A DNA stretch of 64,000 bases from Zygaena filipendulae (GCA_907165275.2 OU015657.1:13167001-13231000), one strand, 5' to 3'; shown: positions 41,220-52,787, counted from the stretch's first letter. Program-made: numbers and translations. Notes: generated from the sequence alone by a model not told the origin.

Positions 41220-41395
41220 TCTGTCTGTTTGTCTGTCTGTTCGCGATAATCTCCGAATCTTGTCATGCGGTTTTTACAGATAGATTAAGATTAGCCTGGA
41301 GCTACATATAGGCTTTGTTTCATTGAAATCGCGTCTCGGGAAAAAAAGTTGTTGTATTTCCCTTTCGCGCGGCTGAAACCACGGGGCACAGCTAG
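41220..41395 (+). mobile_element. Helitron-like element, divergent subfamily
   Basis: It starts in (CTGT)n-like sequence with TTCGCGATAATCTCCGAATC and ends CCACGGGGCACAGCTAG before a T. The interior (GGAGCTACATATAGGC) differs from the main family but resembles the copy at 60480. Confidence 0.6.
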
Positions 41396-41514
41396 TTTAT
41401 AATATTAGTATGGAACACATAGAGCGTTTCTTTAAATTGAAGAACAAAGAACGATCGATGTGAACAATCAGCTGCATAAAAATATGTAGGTTGGTATTGA
41501 GTTTTATTGCAATA

Positions 41515-41585
41515 GAATATGAAAGAAGTTTGGAGTTCCTGCGAGAACTCCAAAATTCACGCGGGTGAATCCACGCGAAATAGTT
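41515..41585 (+). mobile_element. Helitron-like 3' fragment
   Basis: GGAGTTCCTGCGAGAACTCC and CGCGGGTGAATCCACGCG are the terminal blocks of the long type seen at 1287-1356; CTAG is lost. Confidence 0.45.
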
Positions 41586-42679
41586 CGTATTACACGATCT
41601 GTGTCAGCCCCGGAACTTATTGAGTGCCGTGATAATACTGTAAATCGTTATAATAATTTATAGTGGTCGTAAACCGATGTCCGCTTTTAAGTCCACGCAT
41701 GAAGTAGTATAGTGTAGTGCAGTTAGGAGGGAGTTAAACCTTGCTGGGTACGCGCCGGTCGCATCTCTCAGTCGGCAAACATCAAAGAGCACCGCGTGCG
41801 TACGCGCATCCAACGTGCATACCACAGAGAAAATAACGTATTAACTAAAGAGCCACGGTTGCAAAGGAAGAAAGAGCAGTTGCTCTAACTTTCTCTCTCA
41901 AGTTTTCCATATTATTCCCACAACTGTGAATATAAATGACTAAGAAAAAACGCAATTAAATGACTTTAAATTTTTGGCAACTTTTTTTTTATTGTAAGTA
42001 ATTTAATTCAAATGTAAATGTAATATGTGGTTTTTATGAGTTGTATGGGTTACTTTGGTCTTAAATAAACGTTAATTTTATTATTATTTTTATTTAATAC
42101 ATTTTGCTATGTAAATAAATATATTTATGGTTGATGAATAGTTTTGTGTATAAAAATCACCAGGCGACACTAGTCCATACTAAAATGAGTTGATGCCCCT
42201 TCTATCTTCTGTGATGCATACTTATTGCGTTGTGCTGTTTATTTTGACGACTCCGTTGTGTTGAGTGCTGTACAAACGATGTAGAGTGGGCGTGTGCGAT
42301 CGGAGCTCTTAAAGTTCTTAGTTGCACGGCGCTTACAAATTAATTATGATTGATTAATATTATTTATCTATGATAGATCCCGGTAATGATAAAGTGTGGA
42401 AGTTTGTGAATATATTCAGTTGCTTTTTAATGAACACACATAACAATAGCTAAGCGAATTTGCAATTTTACGCAATGTAGAGTTCTTGATTATTGTTGTA
42501 CCGGAACATAGAGTTCTCGAAGAAATCCCGAAATCCGTGCGGGTGATCGTGGGAAACTATTTTATATTTTAATAATCGTAGAATTGAAATAATTAACCTT
42601 AGTTTAAATTAATTCTAAATATTTTGTGTCTGTCCCTGAATAAATGCCTTTTTCTTTATTAAGAAGAGAACTGTTCTCC
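41586..42679. other. Unique DNA
   Basis: No gene is supported. A GC-rich patch at about 41735-41830 contains CTCAGTCGG (initiator-like) and GCGTGCGTACGCGC. A short Helitron-like tail lies at about 42505-42560. Confidence 0.35.
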
Positions 42680-42830
42680 CAAGTTTCACCCGCGTTAATT
42701 TCAGAGGTTAAAAAGTACCCTATGTCTTTTTCTGTACTACTACTACCTATATACAAAATTTCGTGATGATTGGTTTAGTAGTTAAAGCCTGAAAGCGCAA
42801 TAAACAAAAAACCCATATTCGCGTTTTAAC
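42680..42830 (-). mobile_element. Helitron-like element, CTAG end lost
   Basis: Minus copy with CTCTGAAATTAACGCGGGTG, TATATAGGTAGTAGTAG and GCGCTTTCAGGCTTTAACTA. Confidence 0.6.
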
Positions 42831-42949
42831 CTAATAATATTCGGATTTACCAACATGCATAAAATTATGTTTTTTATAGTTTTTTATTTATGAATTTTTA
42901 CACCTATTTAAATATTATCATTACTGCCATTTCTAGTATTCTCCTAGCA

Positions 42950-43140
42950 CTGCATCAGTATGAAGTACAGCGTCTCAGTCGAGCTGCAGTCACCTGCCGC
43001 TCTAAACAAGGCTTAGCGCTATGACCGATGGCTTCTTGGATCAACTTCCTGAGACGTCCACCTGGCGCTGCGTCGCTCGTAAATAGTAGATGAGCAGGAT
43101 TTAAAGCAACATTCAAACACCAGGACTTGCGTTTGATGAG
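42950..43140 (+). other. Possible non-coding exon bounded by splice-like sites
   Basis: GC-rich block preceded by TATTCTCCTAG and followed by GATGAG|GTAAGTAT, a perfect donor match. All plus-strand frames contain stops, so it would be untranslated. The minus strand is open for 74 codons (42955-43179), but no domain is recognised. Evidence is splice-site resemblance only. Confidence 0.2.
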
Positions 43141-43279
43141 GTAAGTATAATGACACATAGCAAAATTAATACCAACCAATATAAATCGTATAAAAAAAAA
43201 TTCTGAGTAAATTTTTTTTTTTTTTTTTTTTTATGGAATAGGGGGCAAACGGGCAGGTGGCACACCTGATGATAAGTGA

Positions 43280-45535
43280 TTACCGCCGCCCATAGACATC
43301 TGCAACAACAGAAGGCATGCAGGTGCGTTGCCGGCCTTTAAGAAAGGAGTAGGCTCGTTTTTTGAAGGTTCCCAGGTCGTATCCGTTCGGAAAAACTGCC
43401 GGCCTAAGCTGATTCCACAGAGTGGTTGTGCGGGGCAGAAAGTGTCTGAGAAATCGCGCAGTTGTGGATTTCCAGACATCAAGATGGTATGCGTGGTATT
43501 TTTGACGCGATGTCCGGTGACGAAACTCAGCAGCCGGGATTAATCCGAACAGTTCCTCTGAACACTCCCCATGATAGATGCGGTAGAAGATGCTGAGTGA
43601 ACCAACATCTCTACGTAACGCCAAAGGATCAAGCCGATCAGAAATAGCCTTGTCATCGACGATTCGAGCTGCTCTACGTTGGATACGGTCAAATGGAAGG
43701 AGCTGGTACTGGGGAGCTCCCGCCCAGAGGTGAGAACAATACTCCATGTGTGGCCGAATTTGCGCCTTATAAAGCTGCAGGCGATGGGCCGGCATGAAGT
43801 ATTTTCTCGCCTTACTGAGCACACCGAGCTTCTTAGAGGCCAATTTGGCCTTCCCTTCCAAATGACTACGAAATTGAACGTCGCTCGATATGTCGACGCC
43901 AAGTATTCCGATACTGGCTGAGGCAGTCAGGGGAGTGCTCTCAAAACGGGGAGATACGACAAATGGGGACTTCTTAGCGGTAAACGCGCAAACTTGTGTC
44001 TTTTTAGGGTTGAACTGGACCAAGTTCAGTCGGCCCCATTCCGAGATTTTGGCTAATAAAGACTCGACTTCAGACACAAGTTTATTTCGACACTCGTTGA
44101 CGTTTTCCCGAGAAATGTTAGCACGGCCGGAGTATGAAGCATCTCCAGTACTGTCATCCGCATAGCAATGAATGCCACTGATTTGCAGCATGTCATTGAT
44201 ATGCAGGAGAAACAGAGTGGGGGATAGCACACAGCCTTGTGGAACGCCAGCATTGACAGATTTGAAGTCCGAGCATGCACCGTCGACAGCGACCTTGATG
44301 CTCCGATCTGCCAGAAAGCTGGCGATCCAGTTGCATAATTTCTCGGGAAGCCCATACGAAGGAAGCTTCGAAAGAAGCGCTTTGTGCCACACACGATCGA
44401 AGGCCTTTGCAATGTCCAGACTAGCTGCCAACGCTTCTCCTTTGCTCTCAACCGCCTCCGCCCATCGATGAGTCAAGTAAACCAGAAGATCACCGGCTGA
44501 GCGGCCACGACGGAAGCCGTACTGGCGGTCACTTAACAGTTGGTGCTGCTCTAGGTATCGTAGAAGCTGGCAGTTAATAACGGACTCCATTATCTTGGAG
44601 AGCAAGGAGGTAATCGCGATAGGCCTGTAATTGCACGGGTCTGAGCGGTCGCCTTTTTTAGGGATCGGATGCACTAAAGCAGTTTTCCAAGAACGCGGTA
44701 CGACGCCAGAGGAGTAAGAATGTCGGAAAAAACGCGTTAGAACCGGTGCCAACTCTGGAGCACATGTCCGCAGCACGATCGGAGGGATGCCATCAGGACC
44801 ACTCGACTTGTGAACGTCCAAAGAGAGTAGTGCTTTCCGCACGGCGCATTGTCGGAATTTGACCTCCGGCATGGAGCTATTACAACGCAATATAGTTGGC
44901 GGTTGGTTTCCTTGGCCATCCAGAGTCGAGTTGGACGCGAAAAGAGTGCACAGAAGGTCAGCCTTCTCTTTCGCGGCATGGGCCAGCGTGCCATCCTCTC
45001 CGTGCAGGGGTGGGAAAGAGGGCTGACAGAAATTTCCTAGGACAGCTTTAGCGAGGGACCAGAACGCCCGTGTTCCCGAAGGAAGGCGGCCTAACCTCTC
45101 GCCAATTCTGCCGATGTGCTTCGCCTTTGCTCTAGCAATAACTCTTTTGAAGGACCTAGAAGCAGAGTTGTACTCCTTTTTTAAAGCGCTGGTATTTGTA
45201 TCGCGAGACGCCGATGAATTGACCCAGGCCCGGTAGCACTCCCGTTTTCGGCGTGATGCCATTTTACATGAACGATCAAACCAAGGCTGAGACTTGCCAC
45301 CGATAGGCACCGAAGAGAATGGAATGAAAAGTTCCATACCCTGAAGCACCACATCAGTAACAGAGTCGGCAATTGCATCTGGTTCATCAGTTGAGAAGCA
45401 AATCCGCCCCCAAGGGTAGGATGCAAAGAAAGACCGCATCCCGTCCCAGTCCGCTGACCTGTAGTGCCAAACGCGGCGGCAGCCTACGAAGTGAGGCCGT
45501 GTTGAGCGCGTCACCGGCACACTACTTCGGATCAA
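43280..45535 (-). pseudogene. ORF2 of CR1/Zenon-like element: reverse transcriptase
   Basis: 751 residues in one frame; in the same frame upstream codons encode the end of the endonuclease ([25 protein letters not shown]), so the usable frame begins near 45665. The RT has [69 protein letters not shown] and the catalytic [12 protein letters not shown]. The C-terminus ends with the family block [13 protein letters not shown]. It is disabled by the 5' truncation and by a frameshift from the upstream endonuclease piece. No RNase H domain. Confidence 0.85.
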
Positions 45536-45597
45536 ACAGTGGTCTGATGAGCCGAGAGGAGGATCGACGGAAACCAGGTAATTATCGGGATGAGAGG

Positions 45598-45981
45598 TCA
45601 GCAGAAGGTCCAGCAGGGAAGATTGTCGACATCTGGGATTCGCGTTGGCGAGGTAATTAGTTGCGTAAGATCATATGCCAAAGCAAAGTCGTGAACAGAT
45701 CTCCCCGCATGATCAGTGGTACGCGATCCAAGCCAATCTACGTGGTGAGCGTTAAAGTCGCCAAGAATTATGACCTCTGCGGATGGGATCCGTTGTAGCA
45801 CAGAGTCTGTAGCCAGTTGGATGTGCTCAATGAGTCGGTCAGTTTCGGAATTACCGCTATGGGACCTATATAGGCACGCATAGATTCGCGGATGGTCATC
45901 GTTATCTACGCGCAGCCAAAGGATGGAGAGGTCCCTACCTTCAAGACTGCTGAGGCGACGAGAACAGATATCAGATATCAT
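45598..45981 (-). pseudogene. Endonuclease fragment of the same element, out of frame
   Basis: 127 residues starting in the middle of an APE endonuclease (ICSRRLSSLEGRDLSILWLR), with the YACLYRSHSG tyrosine block and the VIILGDFNAHHVDWLG catalytic block. The first third with the N and E residues is absent. It stops after [14 protein letters not shown]; the natural continuation is found in the frame of the RT ORF, so a single-base indel lies between about 45600 and 45670. Confidence 0.85.
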
Positions 45982-46109
45982 AATTTTTTGTTCTTAAATA
46001 AAAAATACCTAGGTAAAAAAAGAAACATTTTTTATTCAACTTGATGAATCTCCTAAGAATTTATTCAAGAGATTGAATTCAAATTAAGAACAATGGCATA
46101 GTCAAAGGA

Positions 46110-46292
46110 TAGTTAGTACAAGTCGTAGAGCCCTGAAACTTGGAGGGTGTGTTCTTTGTATGACGTAGGCATCAGATAAGAAAAGATTTTCTGAAATGCT
46201 ACCTAAGGGGGTGAAAAAGGAGGGCAAAGGTTTTATGGAACAATTCCGCGGGAACTCCGAAATTGTCGCGGGTGAAAACGCGTGGGACAGCT
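46110..46292 (+). mobile_element. Helitron-like element, GGGACAGCTAG subfamily, cut by next copy
   Basis: GTCGTAGAGCCCTGAAACTTGG, TATGACGTAGGCATCAGATA and TCGCGGGTGAAAACGCGTGG are present. The final CTAG stops after GGGACAGCT, where the next Helitron-like copy begins. Confidence 0.65.
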
Positions 46293-46297
46293 CCTAC

Positions 46298-46496
46298 TCC
46301 TACTAATATTATAAATGTGAAAGTGTGGATGTTTGGATGTTTGTTACTCAATCACGCAAAAACGGCTGAATATATTTGGATGAAATTTGGCATGCACGTT
46401 GTCAGGGGTACAGAGAAGGACATAGGGTACTTTTTATCCCGGAATTCCCGCAGTAACTCCGGAATTACCGCGGGTGAAACCGCGGGGCACAGCTAG
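46298..46496 (+). mobile_element. Helitron-like element, complete short copy
   Basis: Nearly identical to 29156-29353: TCCTACTAATATTATAAATG start, GGGGCACAGCTAG end before T, hairpin ACCGCGGGTGAAACCGCGGG. High similarity between copies points to fairly recent spread. Confidence 0.8.
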
Positions 46497-46870
46497 TTGT
46501 AAATGAAATATAAATAACAAATAATTTCTGGCGCCGGCTATCCCATGGAGGCTGTCCCTCAAATCAAATATCTAAGAACGTCTAAACTTGCGATTGTGTA
46601 CACAATAAACTATAGCGTCCACCCAGCTCCGGCAGGGGGTAGGCAGTGGGCGATGGATGGTGGTAGTCTGAATAACAATAGAACGATGAAGGGAGCGGAC
46701 AATGCGAGCCAGTGGTCGAAACAACCGTACACTTTGTTGAGAAAATATCGCCAAAGATTTGAGATGTAGACTAACCAATTTGTATTTTTCAAATATTATT
46801 ATACTTAATTTGACTCCTGAAGTTACATCATAATGTTTCTTTGAAACTAAAAATTAAAACTTACTAAATA
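46497..46870. other. Unique DNA
   Basis: Three short frames overlap at 46545-46792 on both strands without recognisable domain; no gene is called. Confidence 0.4.
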
Positions 46871-47060
46871 CTAGCTATTCCCTGCGGTTTCCCCGATTAA
46901 TTTGGGATACGTAGCTGTGCCCCGAAATTTCACCCGCGTTAATTTCAGAGATCCTGTGGGAATTCCAGGATGAAAAGTAGCCTAAGTTACTCCTTATAAC
47001 ATCGGCTATCTGCCAGTGAAAGGCCCGTTAAAATCAGTCCAGTCGTTTCAAAAATTGATT
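46871..47060 (-). mobile_element. Helitron-like element, doubled 3' end
   Basis: Inverted CTAG at 46871-46874 next to an A. The end block occurs twice: CTAGCTATTCCCTGCGG and, about 37 bp in, TAGCTGTGCCCCGAAATT. One copy probably inserted into or recombined with another. Internal TATCTGCCAGTGAAAGG links it to 27765 and 51725. Confidence 0.6.
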
Positions 47061-47422
47061 TTTTGATGTTAGTACCGTATATATACTTTCGTTGCATTTA
47101 ATATAAATAATAAACAGACACTTCAATTTTATTTATTTGTCTAGATTTAGATAAGAAATGCGTAATATTGTGTCTGTTCTAATATTTTGTAGAGTTTGTT
47201 TAGTCTTTGTCATTCGACGGTGAGGATAAAAGGTGCCGCGGTGCGAACGGAACCTACCTCAGAGATCCCGAGAGCCGGGATTTAATATGAGGATTCACCG
47301 TGAAAGCCTATTGTCGATGTGTTTATACCTCCTTTATTTAACCACATTCAATAACATAAATATCTTGCAAAATTGTGTATTTACAAAGTAGGCACAGTAA
47401 AATACTACTACCACAATATATT

Positions 47423-47734
47423 AGGGATGTTGACAACTTTTGAAAATCAAAATTCTAATTAGTCCGTCATTTAGAAAATTAAAAATCATTAGACACGTAT
47501 TTTTTTATTTTTCAAATAAATGAAAATACACAGAGATAAAGCGCATTAAAGTTTAGGGTGGGGGACGTCACTTACCGCTCCAAGCCGCCATACAAACTGC
47601 ACTAGTCAGTGACGTCACGCGAAATTTCAACTCAATGTATCTCTGTTATTTTTTGATTACGTAAAAAATTAAAAAATACGTGTCCAATATTTTTTATTAA
47701 TCTACAAGATGGACTAAAAAAAAATTAGTCAAAT
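47423..47734 (+). mobile_element. TGACGTCA inverted-repeat element, copy 2
   Basis: Left end GGGATGTTGACAACTTTTG, core CAGTGACGTCACGCG. The first palindrome is shortened to GGACGTCACTTACC. The right terminal repeat breaks off after AAATTAGTCAAA. Confidence 0.7.
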
Positions 47735-47779
47735 TTTCTGTTTGTCTTAATTTTTGTCAATATCATGAATTTTATATAC

Positions 47780-47885
47780 GCACGTTGCTAGGGGTATAGA
47801 AAAGGACATAAGGTACTTTTAGTCGTGGAATTCTGGCGGGAATTCCGAAATTATGCAGTATTAGGTAACTGCGAGGACAGATAGC
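47780..47885 (+). mobile_element. Helitron-like fragment
   Basis: ACGCACGTTGCTAGGGGTAT, GACATAAGGTACTTTTAGTC and GGCGGGAATTCCG, ending in degraded GGACAGATAGC. Confidence 0.5.
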
Positions 47886-47893
47886 ATTATATT

Positions 47894-48115
47894 AGAAAGA
47901 AAGAAAGAAAACGCATTTATTTGGAAACAGAGACACAAATCAATTATAATTATTTTATACCAACATGATTTAACAAAAAAAAAAACGTATGCTAATATTA
48001 TGAGTACAAATGACAGAGGTGTTTCTGTGGTGCGTTTCCATGACCAAAATGGTCACTGCCTCAGCATCTTGCTACGAGTGCGGGCACTCCTAGCGCTGAT
48101 TTTCAGTATTAAGTA
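47894..48115 (-). mobile_element. 3' end of a LINE, (TTTC)n tail
   Basis: On the minus strand the segment ends CCAAATAAATGCG then (TTTC)n. A body with AATAAA-like signal and short-unit tail is typical of a LINE 3' UTR. The 5' extent of the fragment is uncertain. Confidence 0.45.
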
Positions 48116-48134
48116 TTAAAGTATAAACATACAG

Positions 48135-49676
48135 ATGTCACAGTCTACACGTACATATTCCAATGAAAATTTTATATTATTTGTATTGGCATTTTGTACT
48201 TTTGACTCTTGTTGCGATCAAAATTCAAACCTAACCAAGGATCCTTCTTTTGAAGAAGGATGCTTCCCTACAGCTCTCAAAAAATCGATAGTTAAGCCAC
48301 TTCACAAAAAAAATTCAAAGAAAGAATTGAATAACTATCGGCCAATAACGTTAATCCCAATAATAGCGAAAATTTTCGAAAAGGCAATGCACAATAGACT
48401 TATGTCTTATCTAAATGAACATGACATCATTAATATAAATCAATATGGATTTCAGAAGCGTAAATCTACGACATTGGCATGTTTTAATTTAATTAAGAGC
48501 ATAATTGACAATTTGGACAGCAAAGAAAACGTAGCATCTATATTTTTTGACATGACAAAAGCATTTGACTTTGTATCACATGACATATTATTGAGTAAAT
48601 TAGAGAATTATGACATAAGAGGTCACGTTCAAAATTGGTTTAAATCATACCTAGACAATAGAATACAATGTGTAGAAATATCTAGTCTCAATGAGAATAA
48701 CATTGAGGAAGTTTTTAGATCCAGCTGGTTGTGTAATAGCCTTGGCGTACCACAAGGCAGTGTTCTTGGTCCGCTCCTATTCTTGGTCTATATTAATGAT
48801 CTGCCCTTAGCAACTAATTACCCTTGCACACTGTTCGCAGATGATATATCTGTGGTGGTAAGCAACAGAGATATTGCGATCTTAGAAAAAGAGGTTAATG
48901 ATACTATTGGAAAAATTGTATCCTGGTTATCTAATAATAATTTGCAAGTTAACTTGACCAAAACTACATACATACAATTTAATAGAAGAAATCAAAGGCA
49001 TAAAAAAATTTACATACTGTACAATGACATAGAAATAAAAGAATGTGACGAAAATACTTTCCTTGGTTTAGTAGTTGATAAGGATTGCAATTGGAAGGCA
49101 CATGTTGCTAAAGTTTGCAATAAAATTAATAGGTTCATATATGTCTTAAGAAGACTCGGTAGAACAGTCTCACGGCAAACAGCACTGACAGCATATTATG
49201 GATATGTGGCTTCAGTCCTGAGATATGGCTTGATACTGTGGGGTAATAGTGTGGACATTAACAGAGCTTTTATTACTCAAAAAAAATGTATACGGGCTAT
49301 CTACGGGTGTAAATTTTATGAAACATGCAAGCCTTTGTTTAAAGAGTTAAAAATACTAACATTACCCTGCATGTATGTATACGAAATTGCAATGTTTGTC
49401 AGAACCCACATGAACCTTTTCAAAAAGGCATCTGACATTTATCCAAGAAATAGGAGAAACTGCAACCGACTAGTACCGGATCGAAATACAATAAAGACTA
49501 CACTGTATAATAAAAACTGTTATGCTATGTGTATAAAAATTTATAACAATATACCAAAAGAAATTATAGCATTAACGACTGCTAAATTTTCTAAAAAACT
49601 AAAGCAATGGTTGCAATCTCAAGTTTACTATACGAGTAGTGTGCAAGACTTCCTGGACAGAAAAGTTGACTATTAA
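48135..49676 (+). pseudogene. 5'-truncated ORF2: reverse transcriptase
   Basis: 513-codon frame. Homology to RT starts only near 48235 (FEEGCFPTALKKSIVKPLHKK); the first ~33 codons are flanking sequence. RT blocks are complete: NNYRPITLIPIIAKIFEKA, NQYGFQKRKSTTLACFNLI, IFFDMTKAFDFVSHDILL, GVPQGSVLGPLLFLVYINDL and the catalytic LFADDISVVV, followed by the thumb and a C-terminal region ending FSKKLKQWLQSQVYY. The endonuclease is absent, so the copy is dead as an autonomous element although its RT frame is intact. It belongs to the CR1/Rex1/Jockey side of non-LTR elements, from a different family than the one at 20.7 kb. Confidence 0.85.
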
Positions 49677-49889
49677 TTTGTGTTTATTAATTTCTTCATT
49701 GACATTAACATTTTGTAATTACATTCGTTTTGACATTTAATTATTGTGATGAATTGATCGAATTTAATATATTTTGCATGTCACTCAATGACTAGACATT
49801 AGAACTTAATCAAAATTAACAATGTACCCATCTTTTAGAACAATGTCTTATGCAAATAAATGATTATTATTATTATTATTATTATTATA
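48230..49889 (+). mobile_element. 5'-truncated non-LTR retrotransposon, (ATT)n tail
   Basis: Covers the RT frame and a 3' UTR of about 185 nt with AATAAATG just before about nine ATT units (49862-49889). The tail type matches the fragments at 345-472, 55105-55240 (inverted) and 62587-62972. Confidence 0.8.
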
Positions 49890-49892
49890 GAC

Positions 49893-49990
49893 ATAGACAT
49901 AACTTTATTTGACATCAAAAAATTTCTTAAAAGTAATACATGCATACATCGACGTGCTTGCAAATACCTATAAATAACAGCGACATTTGA
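49893..49990 (-). mobile_element. 3' end of another LINE, inverted
   Basis: GACATAGACATAACTTTATT read on the minus strand gives AATAAAGTTATGTCTATGTC, a LINE-like 3' end. It abuts the tail of the plus-strand element, so the two 3' ends face each other. Confidence 0.4.
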
Positions 49991-51724
49991 CATTTTCTCT
50001 CATCGGCATCATACAAAATGGACGGATGAAGTACATATGTATGTATATACAACTTGGAAAATCATTCGGTCTGTTTTAACTTGTTTTTTTGTCTTTCTTG
50101 TAACAACTATGACTTTTCCCCGTGGAATTCATCACCGCACCGAATCATCGATCGCTCATCGCGTAAACATTCGCCGGTGAAAAATATCGTATTAGCGTAA
50201 TATAGGTAACGAGCGGTTAGGATAAATAAATTGATAAGCCGGCCGGCGCGCGCGCAACTACTCCTGTCAAAACAGACGGTTAATGCGTGCTATATCCACT
50301 GATTTATGCACAAGGTGTATCGTTACTCGTGCTCGAAGATCCGTGGATGTGGTTTCTAGCATCTACTACGAATATGCTTTTGTGTAAAAAAATATTATTT
50401 TATTTCAAGTACCTACCCTGGGGGAAAAATTGCTTGTTGTGGGCTTGATCGGTAAAGTTCGCGACCGAAAAGTTTCCCACCGAAGATTGGTCAACAGTAT
50501 TTCTGCTACCGGTGTTCGGTCAGGCACTACATTTGGTCAGTGTACTCTCTCGTAGTTTGCACATCATTGACACCTGCTGGTCACTGATATCGGGTCGCCA
50601 CTCGCCAACATATCCTTCGGGCGACGAAGGGCGATCGAAACCTCTTCCATCCCTTATTCACTATGACCATAACGTATCGCGCCAAGATAAGGTGCCACTT
50701 AAATTGCTTTTCCCTTGTGTTCAAAGAAGTTGTACTTAAAAAAAATACATTTACGTTTCTTCTGTCACAAAGAATATAAATTTCTTATATTTTTTGTATC
50801 TGGAGTTTTCGAGATTGTATTTTTGGGACGCGCGTTATGGGCAAGGAATTTTGTTGGTCATAGTGAATAGGGACCCTGATTGGTTTCTCTCAGAAACAAC
50901 TGGTTCAAATGGGTGAGTTTAGTATTCTTATAAAAACAAATGTACTGAACCATTTGTCTCACCGTAGAGATATATTACAGTATTAGTAGCAGGTCAACAA
51001 ACAAAAATCGCGTACATCCAATATTATTACTGACATAATTCGATATTATTTTCAAAATAAACAGAATATGGCCGGCGATGGGATATTTGTTTGTTCTGCA
51101 TAGGTATTTTTATTAGACGCACCCGACACGTGCGCAAGCGCCGGAATCGGGAGCGCACGGATAGTCTAGAAAAAACAACCAAATAATATTTTTATCGCGA
51201 GATTTATGTCTGCTGTAACAACGATTAGCACAATACCTATACAAGGTTAGCCGCAAAGGGGGTACCGAACCGAAAACACATGATATTGTCCACGATATAA
51301 TATTATTATTATTAGCAATTTTTTTATTGCAAAACTAAGTAAAATAAAAATATAGTAATAGGCTTGTTGAGATATAATACAACGTACAACAGACAAAATA
51401 TTCATTTTAGATGTAATGTATCAGATAAAATATGGATTTTTTTCTTATATAAAAAAGTGTGTTTATTACTATAAAGTATAACTATCTCAGTGATTTTAAA
51501 GTATTCTTAGTTGGCTCTCCCCTTCCGGGCTAGTTTTGTAGACCGAGATGAAAATAGGTTTACGTAGATACTTTTAGCAAGAATAATTGGAACGTATTCT
51601 AACTTTAGTTACATAAGTACTTATCCACGGCTTGTTTCCATTGATATATAACATCGGGAATCGTCATATACTTATACCTACTGGGATAAAAAGTATATTT
51701 GTTCAACTCCTATAATAAACTCAC
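49991..51724. other. Unique DNA
   Basis: A GC-rich patch with GCCGGCCGGCGCGCGCGCAA lies near 50240. No gene is supported; frame 50512-50739 has no known domain. Confidence 0.4.
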
Positions 51725-51910
51725 TGTTTCACCCGCGTTAATTTCGGAGATCCCGTGGTAATTCCGGGATTAAAAGTAGCCTATAACATCAGCTATCTGC
51801 CAGTGAAATCGGTCCATCCGTAAAAGAGATTACTCGGAACGAACAGACAGATCGACAGACAGACCGAGAAAAATTACTAACATCAAAAATTGATTTTTTG
51901 ATGTTAGTAC
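51725..51910 (-). mobile_element. Helitron-like element, TCTGCCAGTG subfamily
   Basis: Minus copy with CACCCGCGTTAATTTCGGAG, ATCAGCTATCTGCCAGTGAA and the AAAAATTGATTTTTTGATG 5' block, shared with 46871-47060. The CTAG end is lost. It directly abuts the next inverted-repeat element. Confidence 0.55.
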
Positions 51911-51911
51911 C

Positions 51912-52206
51912 GGTAGTCCGTCCGTCAGTTAGAAAATAAAAAAACAACAGACGCGTATTTTTTGCTTTTTTAAATAAATTAAAATATACAGAGATAAAGC
52001 GCATTAAAGTTTAGAGTGAGGGGGTCGTGACGTCACTAACCGCTAAAACCGCCATACAAACTGTCAGAATAGTGACGTCACGCGAAATTTCAACTCAATG
52101 TATCGCCGTTATTATTTGGTTACGTAAAAAAAGATAAAATACGTGTCCAATATTTTTTAATAATCTAAAAGACGGACTAAAAAATAAAAATTAGTCAACA
52201 TGCCCA
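51912..52206 (+). mobile_element. TGACGTCA inverted-repeat element, copy 3
   Basis: Both TGACGTCA palindromes are intact (about 52027 and 52073). The right end AGTCAACATGCCCATT is complete; the left terminal repeat is cut to AGTCCGTCCGTCAGTTAG where it meets the Helitron-like copy. Confidence 0.75.
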
Positions 52207-52594
52207 TTAATTGAATTTTTGAATTTAATGAAAATTACAAACAGACACTTCAATTTTATTTATATAGATGTCTAGATAACAGAACTCATTCTAATCTTTA
52301 CGGTGTAGGTAACTCTGTATAGACCTAATACATACATCTAAACTAGACAGTTAATTGCAAACTTTCGTATTTAAAAGAATAACAGATACCAAAACACTTT
52401 TGCTCCAAACTGTACTGGGTGAGAAGTGAAAGCAGTTGACAGGAAGCGCGGGGGGAGTGCGGTGTGCGCGGGCGCAGGGGGGAGCCGGTAAATTGGAGCT
52501 GATTGCAGCCAATTGTCGGCGCTCGCGCAGCTTGGGCCAACCGGGCGTACCTAGCGATGTGCACCTGATAAGCATTGAAATGCTTACTATCCTA
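52207..52594. other. Unique DNA with GC-rich island at 52430-52560
   Basis: The island contains GTTGACAGGAAGCGCGGGG and CCAATTGTCGGCGCTCGCGC. Overlapping minus frames 52343-52575 are not supported by any domain. Confidence 0.3.
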
Positions 52595-52786
52595 TCCTAC
52601 TAATATTATAAATGTGAAAGTGTGGATGTTTGGATGTTTGTTACTCAATCACGCAAAAACGGCGGAACGGATTTGGATGAAATTTGGCATGCACGTTGTC
52701 AGGGGTATAGGGTAGGGTACTTTTCATCTCGGAATTCCCGCGGGAACTCCAAAATTACCGCGAGTGAAACCGCGGGGCACGGCTAG
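52595..52786 (+). mobile_element. Helitron-like element, complete short copy
   Basis: TCCTACTAATATTATAAATG start after A, GGGGCACGGCTAG end before T; hairpin slightly altered (ACCGCGAGTGAAACCGCGGG). An internal ~7-bp deletion (GGGGTATAGGGTAGGG) separates it from the type copy. Confidence 0.8.
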
Positions 52787-52787
52787 T

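Larger units (their letters stand above)
43212..45982 (-). mobile_element. CR1/Zenon-like non-LTR retrotransposon, 5'-truncated
   Basis: About 2.8 kb on the minus strand, from part-way through the endonuclease to a 21-nt poly(A) (poly-T at 43212-43232). The 3' end is nearly all coding, with only about 47 nt between the ORF stop and the poly(A). The 3' terminal block (CACCTGCCCGTTTGCCCCC on the element strand) is a very frequent lepidopteran LINE end. No clear target duplication was seen. Confidence 0.8.

Noticed and set aside
43280..43902. Separate small minus-strand genes at 43231-43482 and 43540-43902
   Set aside because: They are other-frame shadows of the reverse transcriptase ORF.
47894..49889. 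A 5' inversion (twin priming) of one LINE
   Set aside because: The inverted upstream part has its own 3' tail, so it is a separate element.
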